Assembly: GCA_021464415.1 (NCBI GenBank)
Contig: CM038467.1
Location: forward strand, 29,133,248 to 29,197,247
Length of the DNA: 64,000 nt
Direction of reading: 5' to 3'
Origin: Lonicera japonica
Taxonomy: Eukaryota; Streptophyta; Magnoliopsida; Dipsacales; Caprifoliaceae
Numbering within the stretch: position 1 is the stretch's first letter; each line of letters starts with the position of its first letter. Position numbers and translations under genes: made by a program. The notes below the pieces were generated by a model, which was given only the letters and a program-made list of their open reading frames with translations, searched no databases and was not told where the DNA came from. Positions 55,381 through 64,000 of this stretch are shown one piece after another.

Positions 55381-57266
55381 GTTAGTACGTGCTAACTTAC
55401 ATTTTTGATTTATAAGTAAAACTTGGTTTTGTTCTATTGGATTCTTTGTTTAAACTGTTGGTACATTTGTCGATTATGTTGCTATGCGTTCCTGATCCAA
55501 TCACTAGTACTAGTCTCATAAGCTTTTGTTTATCTTTGTTGCGCGCAGTTCGTCCTTAAAATAAAATATCTCATGTTGTGGATCGAGTATTACAGCTTCA
55601 TCACACAAACTGCTCAAGTAATATAGCTTCATTACCCCAAATTGCTTATTAGAATGGAATGTGTACGTAGCTTCACAACGTAGAAGAATGTGGGGGCTTT
55701 TTGGAACATAACATTACATATATTTATCTGTCATATGCTATTTGAATTCAGACTTCTTTAAGCTAACTTGATCCTTAAGAGACACTTGGAAGCCACTATT
55801 ATATTTCCCCTCATCATCGATCTTTCGTCTTAATATTTTTTCACTCAATGAACCAAAAATCAAAAACTACAATCAAGATTTGTTTTCAACCATTGATTAT
55901 GTTGAAAGTTGTTCTAAATCTTTAAGTAAGTTAAAAAGTCAAACTTAACTCTTAATTTGGGATGAGAGAGTAATTAATAGTCAGATAGGTGTGACATTAG
56001 GGAGGATTAATATCTTTGGCAATAACACGATTTTTTTTATCGTTGACTTTCATACTTTTAAGGATACCATTTCAACAAAATCAATGGTTCATAAGAAAAT
56101 CTTGTTTAATATGGTTAGATCTTGTATTTTGATTATGTCCCAGAAGAAAAATGTAGACACTTAGTTTAAGAAATTGAGACTCCGAGAATATTTTATATGT
56201 TAAGGTGCTTAATAACCCAAACATATCAACTAAACTAGTGTACTAGAGTAAATAAAATTGAAAACACTTACCTAAAAATAATAAAACCATCAAAGTTATT
56301 CAAAGATTGAACAATAGTGTCATGTTACACTGTAATTTTGCTTTGCTCAATCTATAATCCCTTTTAATGTAAGAAAATTTCAGAATGTAAATATTTACAT
56401 TGGAAAATTTCAGAAAATTTCAGAGCAACTGATTACTCTTGTAAACCCGGTCTATAAATGCTTCTCCCGGCCCATCCGCTCTAATTTTTGTACTAAATAT
56501 AATATATCTCCTTTCTGTCTTTGTTTTTTTTCTTGCATTCTTTTAGATTTAATATAACTAGCTAGATATAGGCGTGCACATAAAACAGGTGCATAATTAT
56601 TATTGATTCAGTGGTTAGAAATTACGTTTTCAAACTTTAGGTCGCAGATTTGAATCCATTTAATAACATACATTTTACTAAAAATAAAAGTAATAGGGGT
56701 AAAATAAGAAAATCACTAAAAAAAATAAAAATAATAGGGGTAAAATAAGAAAATCACTAAAATATGTCGTAACTCATAACTACTTCCGTCCGCTTCTCTT
56801 TTATAACATATAGTATAAATCCGTAGGATAAAGTGGTGTCTAAAAACATTTCTAACCACAGGGAAATTGATTCCCTGTGGAATAGAGTGATTCGAAGTAA
56901 GTGAAAATTCCACAGGGATGGGTTGGATGCATGCTAGCTAATGTATATGGTTTAACGAAGGCCAGAAATGAGATTTTTGTTGAATTGCCTATAATGCCCC
57001 TGAAAAAAAAAAGACCACGTGCATGACACATGTCTCTTTCCGTTATGATTTTGACAGAAGTGTAACATAAGGAATAAGAAAAAAAATTGTTTGGACAATA
57101 TAATATCTCTCTCCATCTTTTTCTTTCTATGAATAACCATATTAGTGGATCATTATGTTAATGACAAACTGCCCCTAATTGGCACATGCTTTTCTCCGTT
57201 TTTACAGGCAAGGGTGGAACCAAGATTTTAGTTCAGGGAGGGCAAAAATTAAAAATGCTGAATCAC
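55381..57266. other. Non-coding DNA downstream of the F-box gene
   Basis: No gene seen. A direct duplication of AATAGGGGTAAAATAAGAAA plus ATCACTAAAA occurs at about 56692-56721 and 56732-56761. Confidence 0.5.
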
Positions 57267-57269
57267 TAA

Positions 57270-57712
57270 CAGTCCGTTTGATTGAAGGGGAGGGAGGGAA
57301 ATGAAATAGTTAATTAGGAGGGGAAAGAATGGAATAGAATGGAAAGGAATGAGTTTAATTTTATTGTTGTTTGGATAGCTAAAGATAGAAAAGAATGGAA
57401 TTGAAATAAATCTTGTTTGGATAGAAAGAAGAAAAGAAAGGAAATGAATGTGATTTAATATATTATTAACAAATTAGGGTTAAATTTGGAATAACGTAAA
57501 AAAATCATTAAAATCTTTTCCTTTCCCTCCCAATCCTCCCAATATTGGAAGGAAACAAAATAAAGGAATAAAGGGGATTGGCATTCCCTCCCAATCCCTC
57601 CGTTTCCTCTCCACTCCCTCTTGTAAATCTATCCAAACAAGTGAAATGCAATCCCTCCTCCTCTTTTCCTTTCCTTTCCTTTCCTTCCCATTCCCTCAAT
57701 CCAAACGGACTA
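57270..57712. mobile_element. PIF/Harbinger-like MITE, left member of an abutting pair
   Basis: The ends are CAGTCCGTTTGATTGAAGGG and, reverse-complemented, TAGTCCGTTTGGATTGAGGG, with TAA at 57267-57269 and 57713-57715. The interior is purine/pyrimidine-biased (GGAAAGGAATGG-like). Confidence 0.75.
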
Positions 57713-57715
57713 TAA

Positions 57716-58029
57716 GGGTCCGTTCGGAAACGTTTTCGGAGAATGTTTTCTCAAAATATTTTCAGAAAATGAAAATGAGAAAATGAATTTTCTGAGAACG
57801 AAAATAGTGAAAACATTTTTCGAGAACGAAAATAGTGAAAACAAAGATTGCAAGAGTGATAATGGTGAGAACATCATTTTGGCGTTTTTGCGTTTTACGC
57901 TTTAAACTTGAATTCATTCTCCGAAAACGTTTTTCGTGTTTTTGTCAATATCCCACCGAACGCATTTTTTATCTATTTTTGAACCTAAAAAACAAAAATG
58001 GGTCTCTAAAAACGATGCCGAACGGACCC
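57716..58029. mobile_element. PIF/Harbinger-like MITE, right member of an abutting pair
   Basis: The ends are GGGTCCGTTCGGAAACG and, reverse-complemented, GGGTCCGTTCGGCATCG, with TAA at 57713-57715 and 58030-58032. An internal repeat GAGAACGAAAATAGTGAAAA occurs twice (about 57795 and 57822). Confidence 0.85.
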
Positions 58030-58032
58030 TAA

Positions 58033-58453
58033 ACCAAAACACGCGAATAGGCACCAAAATCTGGAACTTGCTTATAACTATTCCAAATTTAAGTATGTTA
58101 TGGCATTAAATTAGAACGACCAGAAACCGTACCAAATTATTGTTTATTTTTTAACATATTATAATAGCAATAATTAATATATTTATTTTAATAATACTTT
58201 TCATAAAAAAACTTTTGGCCAAGTTAAATGTGAGATCAACATTTATGATTTTTTCATTTATATACTAAACGTTTTAATGAATATTCTATTTTCAACCGAT
58301 AAAAATTTTAACTAATTAACTAAACTCAAACCTGATGAGGTAGAGCTACAAATTTTTATAAAGAGCGGAAAATTTATAATGATATCACCTTTTATAAATT
58401 AAATAAGAAAAATCGGTATTAATATTATATTTGTTCAAGAAAGGGGTGGAGGG
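58033..58453. other. AT-rich non-coding DNA
   Basis: Nothing recognised between the MITE pair and the LTR element. Confidence 0.5.
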
Positions 58454-58656
58454 TGTTAAAGTTATTAGTTATTTATTTATTTATTTTGTGTTTGTTTCCT
58501 TTTATTTTGTGTTCGTTTCCTTATTGGATTAGTTTTCCTTTTCCTTATTAGACTAGGTTTTTCTTTTATCTTATTCAGCTCTATAAATAGAGCCTCTTTC
58601 TTATGTAATGATTCATTCATTAATATAATATATTTTCTCTCTTCTCTAAATCTAAC
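58454..58656 (+). repeat. 5' LTR
   Basis: TGTTAAAG...TCTAACA, 203 bases, with CTATAAATAGAG at about 58581 as TATA box. Confidence 0.95.
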
Positions 58657-58905
58657 ATGGTATCAGAGCAAGGTTGAATCACCACCACCAACCACCAGCC
58701 GCAGCCATCACTAATCAGATCCGCACCGTCTTATCGATAAATATATCAAAACTCCATAAACAACACACCAAAACCTTCGTCTTTCAAAGACGATTCTGCC
58801 GCCGCAAAAACTGTCCCGAAAAACGCTGCCACGCGCTCTCACGCGCCGAGAGTGTAAAACCACGTCCGTCCCGCAAAACCCACGCGCCATCACCGTCGCC
58901 GTCAG

Positions 58906-59395
58906 CCGTTACCGTTAACTTTAACGGCGTCAAGTATTTTCCGTTAAAGTTAACGGCGTCAGTGATTTTCCGTTAAAGTTAACGGCGTCAGAGTTCCGTT
59001 AACGCCGTTAATCTTCCGTCAACGCCGTCAATCCGTCAGTCAAGTCAGACCGGTTCAGCCAACAGTTTTTTGCCCGATTTTGTTATTTTTTGATCGATTT
59101 TCAGCCAACTCAGACCGGTTCCCTAGGTTTTTGACCGTTCCAGACGCAACTGCAGTCTCCGTTTCTCCAGATTCAGTCTTCAAGTTACAAAACCAGATCC
59201 AGTGCACTCTTTTTACCACCGTTTGCTTATTTTTCTGACCGGTTCTCTGACAACCACGACTGGTTCCCGAGGTTTTCAAGCATTCTGAACACAACCGCAG
59301 TCTCCGTCTCTCCAAATTCAATCTCTAAGATACCAAATCACTCTCCAAATTCAATCTCTAAGATACCAAATCAGGTCAAGTGCACTAATTCTTAC
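58906..59395 (+). repeat. Repetitive leader of the LTR element
   Basis: CCGTTAAAGTTAACGGCGTC-type units repeat about three times with further GTTAACGCCGTTAA variants (58906-59035). A diverged duplication of a block containing CAGTCTCCGT.TCTCCA.ATTCA and GTGCACT follows (about 59145-59215 and 59295-59385). Within that, CTCTCCAAATTCAATCTCTA occurs twice in tandem. The GTTAAAGTTAAC cores are self-complementary. Confidence 0.7.
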
Positions 59396-59428
59396 ACTGT
59401 TTGCTTAATTCTTGTTCAGTTTTATGTT

Positions 59429-59983
59429 ATGAAAACCTCAGAAATTCCTATCACCATCAAATTGGATGGAAACAATTATAATCACTGGTCTATCTTGTTC
59501 CGAAATTTCTTGAAAGGAAAGGGCCTCTGGAATTATGTTACTGGCAAAGCAACTTGTCCTGCTGAAACCGATGAAAAGTATGCTGATTGGGATATTAATA
59601 ACAACAAAATTTTAACATGGATTGCCAACACTGTCATTCCATCAATTAGTCTTCAGCTTGGAAAGTGTGATACCGCAAAGAAAGTTTGGGATTTCTTAGC
59701 ACACAGATATATTCAAACCAATTTTGCTAAGAAATATAAACTTGAACAAGATATACGTGGGCTACTACAACAACCAGGTCAATCCGTGTCTGATTTTCAC
59801 TCTAGCATGTGCGTTATCTGGGATCAATTGGAACTCATGGAACCTCCATGGACAACAGACTTTGGTTTATGGGAAACCTTTCGTGAAGAAACGCGACTTG
59901 TACAATTTCTCATGGCACTATTCGCTTGCCTTTCGTCTCGTCTGAGTATCAACTTGCTGATTTGTTTACCAAGACTCATGTGA
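59429..59983 (+). CDS. Copia gag remnant (UBN2 type), 184 aa
   Basis: The frame starts MKTSEIPITIKLDGNNYNHW, the copia-like gag N-terminus, continues with VWDFLAHRYIQTNFAKKY, LEQDIRGLLQQ and DFHSSMCVIWDQL, and ends out of frame in the RNase H remnant. No zinc knuckle is left. It has no stop within the gag portion, so a short capsid-like protein could in principle be made; that is inference. Confidence 0.8.
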   Translation: MKTSEIPITIKLDGNNYNHWSILFRNFLKGKGLWNYVTGKATCPAETDEKYADWDINNNKILTWIANTVIPSISLQLGKCDTAKKVWDFLAHRYIQTNFAKKYKLEQDIRGLLQQPGQSVSDFHSSMCVIWDQLELMEPPWTTDFGLWETFREETRLVQFLMALFACLSSRLSINLLICLPRLM

Positions 59984-60052
59984 CCGCCCGTTTTCACTTT
60001 CTCGTTTCCAAACTCCGAATGCTTTCTAAGCCTTCTTGAGTTTGAGGGGGGG

Positions 60053-60254
60053 TGTTAAAGTTATTAGTTATTTATTTATTTATTTTGTGTTTGTTTCCTT
60101 TTATTTTGTGTTCGTTTCCTTATTGGATTAGTTTTCCTTTTCCTTATTAGACTAGGTTTTTCTTTTATCTTATTCAGCTCTATAAATAGAGCCTCTTTCT
60201 TATGTAATGATTCATTCATTAATATAATATATTTTCTCTCTTCTCTAAATCTAA
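60053..60254 (+). repeat. 3' LTR
   Basis: Identical to the 5' LTR base for base over 202 positions; the final A is absent where it meets the flanking GAGGG. Confidence 0.95.
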
Positions 60255-60259
60255 CGAGG

Positions 60260-61857
60260 GGAGATTAATAACAATTTTTTGAAAATTCAAGAGGGGCAAA
60301 CTTATATAATTTACATATTGCAATTTTTAAAAATAATTTTAAGAGTCAAATAGCAATGTGCTATTTGAAAATTTAAGCAAGGGGATCCTTCCCTTGTCTC
60401 TTCCTACGCCCCTGACTCAGACGTGCTACATTAAGATAGTGAATAAAAAATGCGACTTTAATTTCACCAATTAAAGAAATTGATGCTCTTAATTTGAGAC
60501 GAATCGTATTATACTTAAAAATAAAAAATAATGCAAATAGACAAGAATTTGCAAATTGTTTGGTTCGTGAACAACTCAACTAGTCCACAACAATGAGCTG
60601 GGTAGGCAATTCGAATCAAATGAGTTTATTTTTAACTAAAAATATTAAAATTTTATGAATTACACAAATATATACATTCCAACTACGATAAAATTTCATT
60701 AATTTCATTGGCACGGTTCTAAACCATTCCAGATTCGTTTAGGCACGGCTTATAGCCATTTTTGTTTGCCATTTATGGTGCAGTGAATTTTTCACCCTGT
60801 GCTGGATGTAGAAAAAACAAACTAAGGATTAATTTGGGCAAAATTCGGAATTTGAGGCACAGAAGAGTTGAATTCCTTTGTTTGGAAAAATTAGCCAAGA
60901 AATTGAGATCTTACATGCAGAAAATATGTTAGATTTTTGCGATCTTCTTCAATTCTTGTTTTAGCGAAAATTTTTGCATCTTTTAAAATAGATTTTATGA
61001 CTATCCAAACAAGTAAAATTGGAATTTACGTCATTTCCAAAATTCTATGCACCTAATGTCTAAACATGAAGGAATTTTAAATAATTAAATTATAAAATTT
61101 AATTTATCATTTACAATTAATTATAAGAAAATTAGAATTATTTCAACCAAATACAGGGTTAAGATATCAAAAGAATATAATGAAAGAAAAAAAAAAGATT
61201 GCTTCTATCGAGATTTGTACCTTGGCAAAAATTAATTTGCACAATTGCCTAACCAAACCTTTATCCATTATTATTAAATCTTTCTCCTCAAATTATATAT
61301 ATACCTGAGTAGTAATCACCTAAAAAATTCCTAAAATTCCCCTAAAGGTTGCACCCACCCCCCTCGGCCCCATGTAGGTCTACCCCTGTGCATGAGCAAT
61401 ATGGACGGACGGCCTTGTGGTCGCATCGCAATTTAAAATACTTTAGGGGCCCAATTAACATAAAATTGAATTTAGTAATTAAATCGAGACACAAGTCATA
61501 GTTTGGATCGAGCTTGTTGTGTAATCTATCTATTATTATATAAAACGAGAACCCAATTTAGTGGTAACATGAAATCGTATCAGGTTTAATTTTCTCTAAA
61601 CTTCGCTATATATTAATATGTTTTTCACAAAAAATAGTTAATAATGATAGCGTAATCAATCGGGTTCAAATTTGAGACCTCTGATAGCTAACTACTAGAT
61701 CACTTCTCAATTGTTTAAATTAATTTACTATTAAGTCAGATATATGCTACAAACCTCAAATGCATGATGCATTATATAAAATCAGAATTCATTTTGGCAG
61801 TGAAGGAAGTCGTATATATCTATATATATATATATATGTTCGATCATGCACACGCAA
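60260..61857. other. AT-rich non-coding DNA
   Basis: No gene recognised. CTTCCTACGCCCCTGACTCA near 60400 resembles the end of a hAT-like or similar DNA element without a visible partner. A TA tract lies at about 61816-61838. Confidence 0.5.
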
Positions 61858-61865
61858 TGCGTATG

Positions 61866-62030
61866 CAGGACTGGCTTGAGGGAAAATGAGACCCTAAGCG
61901 AAATTTAATATTCACGAAAATTGGGGTCCCGTATCATTGTCTTCTTCTTCTTCAATAAAACAATCTTAAAATCATAATAGTTATATATTTGAAACCAAAA
62001 AACTCCAAAAACTAGAACCAATCAATTACC

Positions 62031-62063
<33 letters not shown>

Positions 62064-62899
62064 GACAACAATTAACTTAAGATTGATAGATAAATCTTCG
62101 AGTTTGTAACAAAAATAAACAAAACCATCCAAGTACTATCTAATAGTCTATTTTTCGTACAATAAATACACCTAATATTGTACGACTAATCAAGAATAAA
62201 ACTAATATTTAATAATATAATATTAGGGCTAAATAATCATAAATTCTAAAGTGTAATTTTGTATACTTTAATACTTGTGCTAGTCTTCAAGAAATATCAT
62301 AAATCATAAATCTTAAATAATCGTAAATCATTAAATCAATATTATCATAAATAATCATAAATCAAGAAATATGGAATAAAATCAATAAATAATCAACAAT
62401 AAACATTCAACACATCAATATCATGCTAATTGCTAAATAATCAAAAATAAAAAAATATGGAAGCAATGGAAAAGAGAAAACGAAAAATCAAGAAATTAGG
62501 GCTTAAGAATCTTAGCCTTGGTTGGTGAGTTGGTGCCATTTCGGAGCCTTGGAGCTCGTAGGCTTCCAACGGAGCTGAGGAGGTGGAGAGGAGCTGGGGT
62601 GGAGTCAGAGAGGAGAGAGAGAGAAAGGGGGGAACAGAAAAAAAAGGAAAGAAAGAGGAGAAAGGTGCAGCAACGAAAAAGAGAAAGGAAAAGGAGGGGA
62701 AGCCGTAAGTGAGGAGGAAAAAAGAGAAAAACAACTCTCAGTATCACCCTCCACAATTTAATTTATCCTACTTTTCAAAATGTCCCTCAAGTTTGCTTCC
62801 TTACAATTAGATACTTAAATTTTTATTTTTTTTGGTGCCCTCTCTCCATGTGGGGCCCTAGGCATTTGCCTTGGTTGCTTCTTCATGGAGCTGGCTCTG
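61866..62899. mobile_element. hAT-like non-autonomous element, 1.03 kb
   Basis: The ends are CAGGACTGGCTTGAGG and, reverse-complemented, CAGAGCCAGCTCCATG. The flanking 8-mers are TGCGTATG (61858-61865) and TGCGTATA (62900-62907), seven of eight matching, the hAT TSD length. Inside are an AAT microsatellite (about 62031-62062) and a GA-rich block (62560-62740). No transposase. Confidence 0.65.
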
Positions 62900-62907
62900 T
62901 GCGTATA

Positions 62908-64000
62908 CTACTTAGATATATTTAGTTCAAACTAAAATATAAAACAAAGATATTAAGTGGTTTAGTAGTTAAGTAACATATTACTTTGCCAATGATCTAA
63001 GTTTAGAACCCTCTTATAAATATATTTTTTAATGAAAAAATAAATTGTAAGGGTAAAATAGATAATTCAAAAGTTTGACACAATTTCATAATAATTGAAA
63101 TTAGACTTAGCTTTATATAATAGTATATATATGTATTAGTATAAGCAATATTATTTGAGCCGTCGCTGATAACAAGTATAGATGTATAGTATATCTGAAT
63201 TAAAAATTATCCCCCCTTCCGCCACCAAGCCTTAATTTTTTGTTGTTATTGAAGCCTTATATATTTTTTCGGTTTTACCTTTACACATTTTTTTAGAGAA
63301 CAATTTACATTACAACATAAACAGTGGTATTTGAACCATTACTATTTACCAAAGCTAGCATTAAACTAAACGTACTCCTATGCTACTTGTTTGATAATTT
63401 ATTACTTCTAAATTATATATATTCGGATGCACACGCATCACACGTGCACAAATTCTGGTTTATTCAAATCTAAAATTAAAAACATTCAACATTTGCTATT
63501 GATTAATTTTGTGAAATTCCCTCCCCCCTTTCCAAGAATGTTTCTAAGAATCAAACTGAATTTTCTTGAAAATAACCCTTAATGGTATAACCCAATAATC
63601 AAGATTTTGGAATGTTTCTCCCTCGAAAAGGAATTTAGTTATTGTTACCCAATAGTGAACACAAACAATCTTTCGTCAACTAGATTAATTAGATATACAA
63701 CTCGAACTATTTTTAAGATATCACGAATGTAAAGTGTCGTTTATTTATTAGTTGTTCAGTTGTGTCATGTCACATTTGCTAAATTTTTAAAGATGATCGA
63801 ATGACAACTAAAATTTAGTGAGAGTCCAGATTTGGCACCAATAATAATCAAATAATTGAAAGCACAAAATAAGATCTCTAATATATATATATATACACAT
63901 ACATGCAAAAGTACTGACCTTCGGATTGGGGCAAAGAGCTTCCTATCAATATTGCGATTTCCTAAAATTCCGGAAAATGGCACAGTAACTAAAATTCCTT
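62908..64000. other. AT-rich non-coding DNA
   Basis: Nothing supported to the end of the window apart from a TA tract near 63881-63895. Confidence 0.5.

Larger units (their letters stand above)
58454..60254 (+). mobile_element. Young non-autonomous copia-derived LTR element, 1.8 kb
   Basis: The LTRs at 58454-58656 and 60053-60254 are identical over the shared 202 bases; only the terminal A of the second is missing. GAGGG flanks both sides (58449-58453 and 60255-60259). The primer-binding site TGGTATCAGAGC starts at 58657, and a purine tract GAGTTTGAGGGGGG precedes the 3' LTR. The interior keeps a gag frame fused to the last part of RNase H (SSEYQLADLFTK, then RFHFLVSKLRML); protease, integrase and RT are deleted. 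LTR identity implies recent insertion, presumably helped by a full-length relative. Confidence 0.95.

Noticed and set aside
62441..62756. Serine/leucine-rich frames on the minus strand
   Set aside because: These derive from the GA-rich tract and show no domain or signal that I recognise.

Overview
This window is nuclear DNA from a flowering plant, most likely a eudicot. It is AT-rich, its genes carry plant-type GT-AG introns, and it is packed with plant transposon families: L1-type LINEs with DUF4283 gag and RNase H, Ty1-copia elements primed by initiator tRNA-Met, Stowaway, PIF/Harbinger-like MITEs, hAT and Mutator-like elements. The species cannot be fixed from the sequence. I see no tRNA, rRNA or prokaryotic signal.

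Only two host genes look intact. One is a single-exon MAPKKK-like protein kinase at 13536-14495 (+). The other is a ten-exon zeta-class glutathione S-transferase (maleylacetoacetate isomerase) at 19500-27282 (-). I assembled the latter exon by exon; it gives a 227-residue protein although its introns have absorbed a LINE stub and two MITEs. Broken host genes are an LRAT/NC-domain first exon (6420-6597), a cinnamoyl-CoA-reductase-like pseudogene (16315-18393), a second kinase copy (45922-47683) and an F-box/DUF295 gene split by a copia element (50180-55380). At 9641-10290 a relic of the kinase upstream region is followed by a relic of the GST 3' end, in the same order as the live pair, which implies an old duplication of the kinase-GST block.

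Layout: 1-756 nothing seen; 757-6274 decayed LINE; 6285-7853 candidate transposon with the LRAT exon and a 16-copy palindrome array; 8186-8825 MITE; 9641-10290 duplicated relics; 10518-12366 MULE; 13536-14495 kinase; 16315-18393 CCR pseudogene with a LINE fragment inside; 19500-28064 GST and its duplicated upstream region; 29948-30880 long-TIR element with captured exon-like sequence; 31416-32918 three MITEs; 33440-34772 solo LTR next to a LINE relic; 37538-44779 copia element (-) carrying a nested solo LTR; 45922-47683 kinase pseudogene with two insertions; 47900-49890 tandem, foldback and minisatellite repeats; 50180-55380 F-box gene and copia insertion; 57270-58029 two abutting MITEs; 58454-60254 young non-autonomous LTR element; 61866-62899 hAT-like element.

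The most unusual theme is short perfect palindromes repeated in tandem inside mobile DNA: an 11-bp half-site array at 6917-7715, TGTCGCGCGACA boxes upstream of an LTR TATA box at 41533-41800, CTGCAAAAG/CTTTTGCAG hairpins in copia LTRs, and a 13-bp-stem hairpin in a solo LTR. All similarity statements are by eye; no search was run.
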